Below, piece after piece: positions 8,479 to 16,797 of a stretch of 64,000 nt of DNA. Made by a program: the position numbers and the translations under genes. The first letter of the stretch is position 1. Each line of letters starts with the position of its first letter. This DNA is from Flavobacterium sp. Root420 (lineage in GTDB: Bacteria; Bacteroidota; Bacteroidia; Flavobacteriales; Flavobacteriaceae). The notes beneath the pieces are model-generated. The model searched no databases. It saw nothing but the letters and a program-made list of their open reading frames with translations, and had not been told where the DNA came from. The stretch is taken from positions 744,394 to 808,393 of the forward strand of contig NZ_LMEF01000001.1 of assembly GCF_001427905.1 (NCBI RefSeq), given 5' to 3'.

Positions 8479-9750
8479 ATGACCGTAGATTTATTACTAG
8501 GATTACAATGGGGAGATGAAGGTAAAGGAAAAATTGTTGACGTTCTTACCTCAAATTATGATATTATTGCACGTTTTCAAGGAGGACCAAATGCAGGACA
8601 TACATTAGAATTTGACGGAATTAAACACGTACTAAGAACCATTCCTTCTGGAATTTTTCATAAAAATTCAATTAACATCATTGGAAATGGTGTTGTAATA
8701 GATCCGGTAGTTTTTCAAAAAGAGATTGAAGGTTTAGAGAAATTCAACCTTGACATCAAAAGTAAATTGATCATTTCAAGAAAAGCGCATTTAATTTTAC
8801 CTACTCACCGTTTATTAGATGCAGCTTCTGAGGCATCAAAAGGAAAAGCAAAAATTGGTTCTACACTTAAAGGAATTGGACCAACGTATATGGACAAAAC
8901 CGGTAGAAACGGATTGCGTGTTGGAGATGTTGAATTAGAAGATTTCAAGGAACGTTACAGAGCATTAGCAGACAAACACGAAGCAATGATTGCTTTTTAT
9001 GATGTTGCTATCCAATATAACTTAGCTGAACTTGAAAAAGAGTTCTTTGAAGCTATTGAAGAATTAAAAAAATTAGATTTTATTGACAGTGAAGAATATA
9101 TATACCAGGCTCAAAAAGCAGGTAAATCTATTTTATGCGAGGGGGCTCAGGGATCTTTACTAGATGTTGATTTCGGAACTTATCCTTTTGTAACTTCATC
9201 AAACACTACAGCTGCCGGAGCTTGTACTGGTTTAGGAATTGCTCCTAACCAAATCAAAGAAGTTTACGGAATTTTCAAAGCTTACGTTACACGTGTTGGC
9301 AGCGGGCCTTTTCCAACTGAACTTTTTGACGAAGTTGGTGCTACAATGGCAAGAGTTGGAAACGAATTTGGATCTGTTACAGGAAGACAAAGACGTTGTG
9401 GATGGCTAGACTTAGTTGCTTTAAAATACGCTGTTCAGGTAAACGGAGTAACGCAGTTAATGATGATGAAAGGTGACGTTCTTTCAGGATTCGAAACGCT
9501 AAAAGTATGTACAGCTTACAACTATAAAGGACAAACTATCTCTCACTTTCCTTATAACATCGAGCCAGAAAATGTAACTCCTCTTTATAAAGAATTTAAA
9601 GGGTGGCAAGCTGACTTGACGGGAATGACCACTTACGATCAATTGCCAAAAGAGCTAAAAGAATATATTGAATATATTGAGAAAGAAGTCGAAGTGCCAA
9701 TCAAAATCGTATCGGTTGGACCAGACAGAAAGCAAACAATAATGCACTAA
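8479..9750 (+). CDS. purA: adenylosuccinate synthetase
   Basis: A 423-residue enzyme joining IMP and aspartate with GTP in the first committed step to AMP. The GTP/IMP-binding motifs are clear: QWGDEGKGKIVD near the N-terminus with the catalytic Asp, GGPNAGHT, IGSTLKGIGPTYMDK, ILCEGAQGSLLD and TGRQRRCGWLD. Length and motif order are normal for PurA. The gene has its own Rho-independent terminator immediately downstream. guaB, the GMP-branch counterpart, lies about 5 kb away on the opposite strand. Confidence 0.98.
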   Translation: MTVDLLLGLQWGDEGKGKIVDVLTSNYDIIARFQGGPNAGHTLEFDGIKHVLRTIPSGIFHKNSINIIGNGVVIDPVVFQKEIEGLEKFNLDIKSKLIISRKAHLILPTHRLLDAASEASKGKAKIGSTLKGIGPTYMDKTGRNGLRVGDVELEDFKERYRALADKHEAMIAFYDVAIQYNLAELEKEFFEAIEELKKLDFIDSEEYIYQAQKAGKSILCEGAQGSLLDVDFGTYPFVTSSNTTAAGACTGLGIAPNQIKEVYGIFKAYVTRVGSGPFPTELFDEVGATMARVGNEFGSVTGRQRRCGWLDLVALKYAVQVNGVTQLMMMKGDVLSGFETLKVCTAYNYKGQTISHFPYNIEPENVTPLYKEFKGWQADLTGMTTYDQLPKELKEYIEYIEKEVEVPIKIVSVGPDRKQTIMH

Positions 9751-9758
9751 CAACACTA

Positions 9759-9786
9759 AACGCTCTGACAATCAGGGCGTTTTTTT
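9759..9786 (+). terminator. Rho-independent terminator after purA
   Basis: The stem CGCTCTGA / TCAGGGCG (one G-U pair) has a three-base loop and is followed by seven T. It starts nine bases after the purA stop. Confidence 0.9.
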
Positions 9787-9803
9787 ATACAAATATTTAC
9801 GCC

Positions 9804-10385
9804 ATGAAAAACCCGGAAATTAAAGTTACAGAAACTAAATTATTATCAGACAATTGGTACATGCTTAATAAGGTAACTTTTACTTATGAAAAAGAAAACG
9901 AAAAAGTTCAGACTCATATTCGCGAAGTGTATGATCGCGGAAACGGTGCCGGAATTTTATTATACAATTCAACTAAAAAAACGGTTATTCTAACAAGACA
10001 ATTTCGCTTACCCACTTTTCTTAACGGAAATAAAACCGGAATGATGATCGAGGTTTGCGCGGGACTTTTAGATGAAGATAATCCGGAAGAATGTATCATT
10101 CGTGAAACCGAAGAAGAAACAGGGTATCGCATTAAAAAAGTGGATAAGGTTACAGAAACTTATATGTCTCCAGGAGCTGTAACAGAAATCTTATATTTGT
10201 TTACCGGCGAATATGACGAAAGCATGAAAGTGAGCGATGGCGGTGGGTTAGCTTCCGAACAAGAAAACATTCAGGTTTTAGAATATACTTTTGATGAAGC
10301 TTATGCGATGATCGAATCTGGTGAAATTGTTGATGCCAAAACTATTATTTTGTTGCAACATGCTAAGATAAAGGGATTGATTTAG
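9804..10385 (+). CDS. nudK: GDP-mannose pyrophosphatase-like Nudix hydrolase
   Basis: A 193-residue Nudix hydrolase. The Nudix box reads AGLLDEDNPEECIIRETEEE followed by TGY. Its spacing is the slightly divergent form found in NudK rather than the strict GX5EX7 pattern. The following YMSPGAVTE segment is also typical of NudK, which cleaves GDP-mannose to GMP and mannose-1-phosphate. The catalytic RETEEE cluster is intact. The last 25 codons recur, decayed, at 12896-12970 beyond two inserted genes (see findings). Confidence 0.88.
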   Translation: MKNPEIKVTETKLLSDNWYMLNKVTFTYEKENEKVQTHIREVYDRGNGAGILLYNSTKKTVILTRQFRLPTFLNGNKTGMMIEVCAGLLDEDNPEECIIRETEEETGYRIKKVDKVTETYMSPGAVTEILYLFTGEYDESMKVSDGGGLASEQENIQVLEYTFDEAYAMIESGEIVDAKTIILLQHAKIKGLI

Positions 10386-10422
10386 ATTTTTTGAGTATTT
10401 TTAACTACTTAAAAGACTAAAA

Positions 10423-11916
10423 ATGTTCAAAATTAAAATAGTACTTTTTCTGTTTTTCCCATTTATGTTGAGTTCACAAAACGAAAAATGGCCAGTCGAA
10501 AAACTAAAACAAGATCTGACGATTTTTAAGGAAATAAGAGAAAAAGCAAATTCCGGATTATATAAATACAAAACGAAGCAGCAAATTGACAGTATTTATT
10601 CCTGGGCATTTTCAAAAATCAACAAACCTCAAACACTGCTTGATTTTTATAAAATAATTTTAGAAATCACTAATTTCGAAGGCAGTTTACATAATGACAC
10701 AAGTCTTCCAGATGGGTTTGAAAATAAAAACGCGTCTGGAAGTGTTTTTTTTCCTTATCCGGTGAAACTTATAGAGGACAATTTATTAATCAATTTTAAG
10801 AATTCTGAAATCCCTTTAGGTTCTAAAATTCATAGTCTTAACGGAATTAAAACCAATAATTTTTTAAAATCACTTTATAAATATTATACAACAGATGGTT
10901 ATAATATTTCTGGAAAAGCAATTGGAATTGGAAGTTCTTTTGCTACATATTTTGAAATAGAATACGGCTCTCAAAAAAAATTCAAAGTTGAATATTCACT
11001 CCCGAATCAAACTCAAAAACTAATTAAAACGGTTTTAGGAATTTCAAATGAAGCCCGAAAAGTAAATTTTAAAAATCGTTTTTCACTTCCTTTTGACAGC
11101 TTACAATATAGTAGGGCCAAAGAAAAATATTCTTTTAAAATTGTTTCTCAAAATACAGCTTTGCTTTCGATCCATACTTTTTCGATTGGAAGAAATGCTA
11201 AAGACAAAGAACATTTGGCATATAAAACTTATTTAGACAGCTGTTTTAAATACCTTTCTAATAATTCACAAATCAAAAACTTAATTGTCGATGTACGAAA
11301 TAATGGCGGAGGCACTGACCCAAACGACATTGTAAGCTTTTCTTATCTCGCTCAAAAGCCTTTTCGGGAAAATACTGATGCCTATGTTATTTTTCAGAAT
11401 ATTCCGTTTCCAAATTATTTAGTTTATGAAGAAACCGAACCTCAAAAGCAACAGGAAGAAAGAAATGATTTTGAAGCCGATTTAAAAGAAGAATTTCCGA
11501 AATTAGAAAATGGTAAATACAATCAGGACAAAAAGTTCAACCTTTTATTGCAACCGGACAAAAACAGTTTTAAGGGGCAGATTTATTTATTACTAAGTCC
11601 TAGAATAGCTTCGGCAGGTTCACTTTTTGCTTCTTTAGTTGCGGGAAATACCAATGCAATAACAATTGGAGAAGAAACTATGGGAGGTTATTTTGGCCAT
11701 AATGGCCATACTCCTATTGAATATGAATTGCCAAATACAAAAATTAAAACACAATTTTCGATTGTAAATTTAGATCAGGATGTTCCCAAAAAAACAAATC
11801 AGATTTTTGGAAGAGGAATCATTCCAGATCATATAGTCAAACAAACATTAGAAGACTTTTTACAAAACAAGGATACTCAATTTGAATATACTCTAAAACT
11901 TATTGATCAAAAATAA
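10423..11916 (+). CDS. secreted S41-family peptidase
   Basis: A 497-residue exported protein (signal peptide to about SSQ, residue 19) with a C-terminal S41/tail-specific protease domain. NLIVDVRNNGGG is the typical conserved strand, and PRIASAGSLFASLVAG holds the likely catalytic Ser, followed by TIGEETMGGYFGHNG. I do not see a clear PDZ domain; the N-terminal part is helical, as in other Bacteroidota S41 proteins. The gene sits directly after nudK and is nearly contiguous with the next hydrolase (start one base after its stop). It therefore forms a two-gene unit that appears inserted next to nudK. Confidence 0.8.
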   Translation: MFKIKIVLFLFFPFMLSSQNEKWPVEKLKQDLTIFKEIREKANSGLYKYKTKQQIDSIYSWAFSKINKPQTLLDFYKIILEITNFEGSLHNDTSLPDGFENKNASGSVFFPYPVKLIEDNLLINFKNSEIPLGSKIHSLNGIKTNNFLKSLYKYYTTDGYNISGKAIGIGSSFATYFEIEYGSQKKFKVEYSLPNQTQKLIKTVLGISNEARKVNFKNRFSLPFDSLQYSRAKEKYSFKIVSQNTALLSIHTFSIGRNAKDKEHLAYKTYLDSCFKYLSNNSQIKNLIVDVRNNGGGTDPNDIVSFSYLAQKPFRENTDAYVIFQNIPFPNYLVYEETEPQKQQEERNDFEADLKEEFPKLENGKYNQDKKFNLLLQPDKNSFKGQIYLLLSPRIASAGSLFASLVAGNTNAITIGEETMGGYFGHNGHTPIEYELPNTKIKTQFSIVNLDQDVPKKTNQIFGRGIIPDHIVKQTLEDFLQNKDTQFEYTLKLIDQK

Positions 11917-11917
11917 A

Positions 11918-12865
11918 ATGAAATTATTTAAGAATAAATATCTTCGAATATTAGTATTCCTTTTTATAATAATGAATATTGTTGCTTTTTTTCATGCTTA
12001 TAGATTCACCCATTTTGCAGACGATAATCCTGAAAAAACAAAAAGTCCCCAAAAAATATCGTCGTTTGAAAAAGTAAAAACTTTATTTTTTGGAGTGAAT
12101 AATCCTAAACCCAAAAACACAAAATTTCCCACTCAAAAATATAAAACTTTAAAACTACATAGCAATAAAGAAATTGAATGCTGGCTAATTAAAACCGAGA
12201 AATCAAAAGGTACAATTATATTATTTCACGGTTATGGCGGAGAAAAATCTTCCATGATTTCAAAATCTGACGAATTTATAAAATTAGGTTTCAATACTAT
12301 GCTTGTCGACTTTATGGGAAGTGGAAATTCTCAAGGAAACCAGACTACAATTGGTTTTAATGAGGCTGAAGAAGTAAAAACTTCATTTGATTACTTACAT
12401 CGAACAGGAGAAAAAAATATTTACTTATTTGGCACTTCGATGGGGGCTGTTGCTATCATGAAATGCATTAATGATACTAAAATAAAACCGAAAGGAATAA
12501 TCATTGAATGCCCGTTTGGATCAATGTATACAACAGTTTGTGCCAGATTTAAAAAAATGAATGCACCAACTTTTCCTATGGCACGAATTTTACTTTTCTG
12601 GGGTGGCATTCAAAATGGATTTTGGGGATTTAATCACAATCCAACGGAATATGCGAAAAATATAAATTGTCCAACTCTACTTCTTTACGGAGAAAAAGAT
12701 AAAAGTGTTAGTCGAAAGGAAATTGATGAAATTTTTGCAAACCTAACAGGACAAAAGGAACTTATTACTTATAAAAATACAGGGCACGAAAATTATCTTA
12801 TAAAGAACAAAAAAGAATGGGTCAAAAATATTTCTACTTTTATAAATATAACCACTAGTAATTAA
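11918..12865 (+). CDS. membrane-anchored alpha/beta hydrolase
   Basis: A 315-residue alpha/beta hydrolase with one N-terminal hydrophobic anchor (about residues 9-27). Motifs: the oxyanion-hole segment LFHGYGGEKSSM, nucleophile elbow GTSMGAVAI, acid in LYGEKDKSV, and the His of NTGHENYL. This layout matches the BAAT/YqkD-like group of membrane-associated serine hydrolases. ATG 11918 follows the S41 peptidase stop by one base; an upstream TTG in frame would overlap that gene. The substrate is unknown. Confidence 0.82.
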   Translation: MKLFKNKYLRILVFLFIIMNIVAFFHAYRFTHFADDNPEKTKSPQKISSFEKVKTLFFGVNNPKPKNTKFPTQKYKTLKLHSNKEIECWLIKTEKSKGTIILFHGYGGEKSSMISKSDEFIKLGFNTMLVDFMGSGNSQGNQTTIGFNEAEEVKTSFDYLHRTGEKNIYLFGTSMGAVAIMKCINDTKIKPKGIIIECPFGSMYTTVCARFKKMNAPTFPMARILLFWGGIQNGFWGFNHNPTEYAKNINCPTLLLYGEKDKSVSRKEIDEIFANLTGQKELITYKNTGHENYLIKNKKEWVKNISTFINITTSN

Positions 12866-12895
12866 AACATTTAAAAAACCAAAAAACTAATTTTG

Positions 12896-12970
12896 CTCAA
12901 ATCCTGCGAAATTATTTATGTTGAAACTATTATTTTGTTGCAACATGCTAAGATAAAAGGGCTGATTTAG
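12896..12970 (+). pseudogene. decayed copy of the nudK 3' end
   Basis: Read in frame, this stretch ends with TIILLQHAKIKGLI and a TAG stop, the same as the C-terminus of intact NudK. Over the last 47 bases (12924-12970 against 10339-10385) there are only three mismatches, all in synonymous positions. A further 28 upstream bases align weakly in frame. No start or upstream part of the gene remains. The copies flank the S41 peptidase and hydrolase genes. Confidence 0.85.
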
Positions 12971-13004
12971 AAATATTTTAAATACCTTTAAAATAAAAAT
13001 AGTT

Positions 13005-13619
13005 GTGCATTTAATTAGAATAAAAATATTCGCTGTAGCATTCTTACTATCCATACCAGTATTTTCTCAAGATAATAATGATACAGAAGATTTACAAACG
13101 AAAGAATTCAATTTAGCAAATGAGTATTTAAAAAATGCTTATTTGACGACTGCTATAAATTCATTTTATTATGTTAATAGACTTAATTCAAAAACATTAA
13201 TTGGAAATATTTCTGTTAAAAGAGCAGATTCATTAAAAATAATTCTCCGAAAAAATCTAATTACCGAATTGACTGGAAATTGGAAAATGTTTGATGATGT
13301 TCCCTCCTGGGTTATGCGAGAAGACAGTATAGTTGGTAAAATGATCCAAATAAATAGCAACGAAATTCAGTTTTACGAATTGATAAAAAATGCTAAGAGC
13401 TGGAAGTTAGTCAAACCTGAAAAAATACTTTATTCGGACTCTTTAAGTGGCGATTCATCATATTCTGAATTAATTTATTCTAATAATGAAATTTGGCAAT
13501 ATTCTATAGATGAAAAAACCGGGTATTTAAACTTAACTTATACTGGAGATAAAACTGAAACCGGAAGAACAGAAATAATTTGTGGAACAGTGACAAAAAC
13601 TTATTTCAAATTACAATAG
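13005..13619 (+). CDS. secreted hypothetical protein
   Basis: A 204-residue protein with a signal peptide (FAVAFLLSIPVFSQ). The N-terminal half contains a tetratricopeptide-like helical segment (EFNLANEYLKNAYLTTAINSF). The C-terminal half is beta-rich with GNWKMFD and GTVTKTYFKL, resembling lipocalin-like Bacteroidota proteins. The only start compatible with the signal peptide is GTG at 13005, 34 bases after the nudK relic. I do not recognise a function. Confidence 0.6.
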   Translation: MHLIRIKIFAVAFLLSIPVFSQDNNDTEDLQTKEFNLANEYLKNAYLTTAINSFYYVNRLNSKTLIGNISVKRADSLKIILRKNLITELTGNWKMFDDVPSWVMREDSIVGKMIQINSNEIQFYELIKNAKSWKLVKPEKILYSDSLSGDSSYSELIYSNNEIWQYSIDEKTGYLNLTYTGDKTETGRTEIICGTVTKTYFKLQ

Positions 13620-13728
13620 CTTCATTATTCGATAATTCAAAATGATAATCAAATAAACTATTCTGCAAATTGTGTAATTCATTTGAACGAGTATTAAAAT
13701 AACTTTACATCAATAAAAAACCAGTTTT

Positions 13729-14610
13729 ATGAAAAAGTTATATTACACTTCAAATATTATGCTTTTAGTTGTTTTGGTTTTATTAGGTTCTTGCGTAAAA
13801 AGCAAAACTATAAAAAGAACGGAAGCAAATAATCACAAAACAGTTGAATACAAAAAACCAGAATCATCTGTTAGTTTTAAATTTGAAAAAACAAAACAAT
13901 GGCTTGACTCTATCAAAGGCGACTCAACTAAACTTGATATTGCTTATGCTGTCAACAGAACCGATAAAGCAAATTTAATCAAAATGGATTCAGTTGTAAT
14001 TCCGACTGATTTTAGCGGTGATTTGGTTTATTACCTTCCATTTCCCTTGCATGTTGCTGCTTTAGAAGAGGTTTCAAAAGTGTTGATTTTCTCCTATCCT
14101 ACTCAAACTTTTGCTGCATATGAAAATGGTGAATTAGTATATACAGGGCCAACTAATATGGGAAGAAAAAAAGATCCAACACCAACCGGATTATTTTTCA
14201 CCAATTGGAAAGCCGAAAAAACGACTAGTACCTTTAACGATGAGTGGGACTTAAAATGGAACTTTAATATCGAAAATAAATTAGGCGTTGGTTTTCACGA
14301 ATATGAATTACCAGGTTATCCTGCCTCTCATTCTTGCTTACGTTTACTAGAAAAAGATGCAAAACACCTTTATAAATGGGCAGACGAATGGATTTTGAAA
14401 GATAGTGAAAATGTAAAAGTGAAAGGAACTCCGGTAATTGTTTTTGGAAGTTATAATTTTGACGGGCCAAAACCGTGGTTTGAATTAGTGAACGATCCAA
14501 AAGCATTAAATATTTCAGAATCTGAAATTGAAGCTCAGGTTCAACCTTTTTTACAGAAAATATTAGACAATCAAAAACTTAGAGAAGGAGATCAAACTCC
14601 AACATCGTAA
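13729..14610 (+). CDS. L,D-transpeptidase (YkuD) lipoprotein
   Basis: A 293-residue lipoprotein (lipobox LLGSC near residue 22) with a YkuD catalytic domain. The sequence ATYENGE-like strand (FAAYENGELVYTGP), MGRKKDPTPTG and GVGFHEYELPGYPASHSCLR give the expected His, then Ser/His and catalytic Cys in the HxxxSHSCLR order. Such enzymes form 3-3 cross-links in peptidoglycan or attach proteins to it in the periplasm. A clear terminator follows. Confidence 0.88.
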   Translation: MKKLYYTSNIMLLVVLVLLGSCVKSKTIKRTEANNHKTVEYKKPESSVSFKFEKTKQWLDSIKGDSTKLDIAYAVNRTDKANLIKMDSVVIPTDFSGDLVYYLPFPLHVAALEEVSKVLIFSYPTQTFAAYENGELVYTGPTNMGRKKDPTPTGLFFTNWKAEKTTSTFNDEWDLKWNFNIENKLGVGFHEYELPGYPASHSCLRLLEKDAKHLYKWADEWILKDSENVKVKGTPVIVFGSYNFDGPKPWFELVNDPKALNISESEIEAQVQPFLQKILDNQKLREGDQTPTS

Positions 14611-14642
14611 ATCTTCATTTACATATAAATATATCATTTCTG

Positions 14643-14678
14643 AAATCAGCTAAAGCAATTGTTTTTAGCTGATTTTTT
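14643..14678 (+). terminator. terminator after the L,D-transpeptidase gene
   Basis: Perfect 12-base arms AAATCAGCTAAA / TTTAGCTGATTT around a nine-base loop, followed by a T run. Confidence 0.85.
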
Positions 14679-14706
14679 CATTTTATGTGTATAAACATAA
14701 TCTCAA

Positions 14707-14758
14707 GCAAAGTCGCGAAGTCGCAAAGAAAATAAACTTTTCGACTTCGCGACTTTGC
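14707..14758. repeat. intergenic repeat with perfect 17-base inverted arms
   Basis: GCAAAGTCGCGAAGTCG (14707-14723) is exactly complementary to 14742-14758. It is followed, to about 14804, by the tandem phrase GCGAACTTTGCG / GTGAACTTTGCGG. The same AACTTTGCG phrase recurs at 39290-39450, so this is a dispersed repeat family. The 14611-14922 gap otherwise holds only terminators. Confidence 0.85.
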
Positions 14759-14861
14759 ACGAAATAGTTAGCGAACTTTGCGTAAAACCTTGTGAACTTT
14801 GCGGTTAAATTTAACTTATTAACGAATTAAACAAAAGTGATCTTAATTTCAGAGAAGATTA

Positions 14862-14901
14862 AAAATAAAAAAGGCATAAGATTTAAACTCTTATGCCTTT
14901 T
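14862..14901 (-). terminator. terminator of guaB
   Basis: On the minus strand the stem GGCATAAGA / TCTTATGCC with a seven-base loop is extended by A/T pairs and followed by T-rich sequence, 20-50 bases after the guaB stop. Both flanks are A/T-rich, so it could act in both directions. Confidence 0.85.
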
Positions 14902-14922
14902 GTTTTATATCGAAAACTAAAA

Positions 14923-16395
14923 TTATCTTGAATAATTTGGAGCTTCTTTTGTAATAGTTACGTTGTGTGGGTGACTTTCAGTAATTCCGCTTGACGTGAT
15001 TCTAACAAAACGCCCTGTTTCTTGTAAAGTCGGAATATCTTTTGAACCACAGTATCCCATTCCGGCACGAAGACCACCAATGAATTGAAGCATACTTTCG
15101 TTTAATTCTCCTTTGTAAGGAACACGACCTACAATTCCTTCCGGAACTAATTTTTTTACATCGTCTTCAACATCCTGAAAATAACGGTCTTTAGAACCTG
15201 TTTGCATGGCTTCAACAGACCCCATTCCTCGGTAAGATTTGAATTTTCTTCCTTCAAAAATAATGGTTTCACCCGGAGATTCTTTTGTTCCGGCTAATAA
15301 TGACCCTAACATTACACAATCAGCACCTGCAGCGATAGCTTTAGGAATATCTCCTGTGTAACGAATTCCACCATCAGCAATAACAGGAACTCCAGTTCCT
15401 TTGATAGCTGCAGCAACTTCTAAAACTGCTGAGAACTGAGGAAAACCAACACCTGCAACGATACGGGTTGTACAGATAGAACCAGGTCCGATTCCTACTT
15501 TTACACCGTCAGCACCATTGGCTACTAAATATTTAGCGGCTTCAGGAGTTGCAATGTTTCCAACAATTACATCAATATTTGGGAATTTTGTTTTTATTTC
15601 TTTTAATGTGTTTACTACACCTTCAGTATGCCCGTGAGCGGTATCAATAATAATAGCATCAACACCTGCAGCAACTAATGCCTCAGCTCTCTGAACTGCA
15701 TCACCGGTAACTCCAATAGCAGCAGCAACTCTTAAACGTCCGTAAACATCTTTGTTAGCGATTGGTTTTTGAGTCAATTTTGTGATATCTCTAAAAGTAA
15801 TTAAACCAACTAACTCATAATTAGCATTTACAACTGGTAGTTTTTCAATTTTGTGGCCTTGTAAAACTACTTCGGCTTGTTCTAATGAAGTTCCTTCGGC
15901 AACAGTAACTAAGTTTGTACTTGTCATTACCTCAGCAATTGGTCTTGCTCCGTTTTTCTCGAAACGTAAATCACGATTGGTTACGATTCCTTTTAAAATT
16001 CTGTTTTCATCAACAATTGGAATACCGCCAATTCCGAATTCTTTCATTGCATTTTTTGCATCTGCAATTGTTGAAGTCATTGGTAAGGTTACCGGATCGA
16101 TAATCATTCCGGATTCTGCACGTTTTACTTTTCTAACCTTCGCAGCTTGTTGCTCGATGGTCATGTTTTTATGTAAAACACCAATTCCGCCTTCTTGCGC
16201 CATAGCGATTGCCATTGCACTTTCAGTAACGGTATCCATAGCAGCTGATACTATAGGAACGTTTAGTGTTATATTTCTTGAGAATTTTGATTTGATACTC
16301 ACTTCGCGAGGAAGCACATTAGAGTAGTTAGGTACTAATAATACATCGTCGTAAGTTAAACCTTCGCCGATAATCTTGGAGTTGTGTGCTATCAT
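14923..16395 (-). CDS. guaB: IMP dehydrogenase
   Basis: A 490-residue enzyme oxidising IMP to XMP with NAD, the first step of GMP synthesis. The N-terminal part of the barrel ([15 protein letters not shown]) precedes a pair of CBS domains at about 95-205. Catalytic segments follow: [18 protein letters not shown] with the active-site Cys, [20 protein letters not shown], and the mobile flap [10 protein letters not shown]. Length and architecture are canonical. It is transcribed alone, with its own promoter box and terminator. Confidence 0.98.
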   Translation of the reverse strand: MIAHNSKIIGEGLTYDDVLLVPNYSNVLPREVSIKSKFSRNITLNVPIVSAAMDTVTESAMAIAMAQEGGIGVLHKNMTIEQQAAKVRKVKRAESGMIIDPVTLPMTSTIADAKNAMKEFGIGGIPIVDENRILKGIVTNRDLRFEKNGARPIAEVMTSTNLVTVAEGTSLEQAEVVLQGHKIEKLPVVNANYELVGLITFRDITKLTQKPIANKDVYGRLRVAAAIGVTGDAVQRAEALVAAGVDAIIIDTAHGHTEGVVNTLKEIKTKFPNIDVIVGNIATPEAAKYLVANGADGVKVGIGPGSICTTRIVAGVGFPQFSAVLEVAAAIKGTGVPVIADGGIRYTGDIPKAIAAGADCVMLGSLLAGTKESPGETIIFEGRKFKSYRGMGSVEAMQTGSKDRYFQDVEDDVKKLVPEGIVGRVPYKGELNESMLQFIGGLRAGMGYCGSKDIPTLQETGRFVRITSSGITESHPHNVTITKEAPNYSR

Positions 16396-16421
16396 GTTGC
16401 AATTTCTAGTTGAATTGCGTG

Positions 16422-16429
16422 CAAATATA
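16422..16429 (-). promoter_or_regulatory. guaB: -7 promoter box of guaB
   Basis: On the minus strand this reads TATATTTG, a perfect TAnnTTTG box, 26 bases upstream of the guaB start codon. Confidence 0.65.
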
Positions 16430-16554
16430 GTGAATAAATTGGAAACAAGAATACTAACTTATTCTTAATTTTTTTTTGAACCCATGCATGTCTTTTTTGA
16501 ACCATATAAGTTCATAGAAGTGATATAAGATTTTTGTCTATATATTAAGCGGTG

Positions 16555-16797
16555 ATTTCTAAATCATATAAGAAATACGGGTGTATTAAATATTTTTTTA
16601 TGACCTCTATCTCGCTAATCACCCAGCAAAATAACATAAACTTATATTACTTATATGGTGGAAAATCAATTAAAATCGGCGTCTTTTTTAAATCATATAA
16701 GGAATTGATTTTCTCTTATTTTATATGATCGCTATCTCGCTAAATCACGCAACAAAATAACATGAACTTACATTACTTATATGGTGGAAAAAGTCAA
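16555..16797. repeat. two tandem copies of an approximately 127-base intergenic repeat
   Basis: Unit 1 is about 16555-16669 and unit 2 about 16684-16797. Each runs from AAATCATATAAG through a CTATCTCGCTAA-type core to a shared ACTTATATGGTGGAAAA end. Unit starts are 129 bases apart and unit ends 126 apart. Similar CATATAAG phrases lie just upstream at 16500-16530. The second unit reaches the stop codon of the DUF5723 gene. Nothing else was seen in the 16396-16793 gap apart from the guaB promoter. Confidence 0.85.

Noticed and set aside
15851..16327. 158-codon open frame on the plus strand opposite guaB
   Set aside because: It is antisense to conserved guaB sequence, has no recognisable motif, and reflects the codon bias of the real gene.
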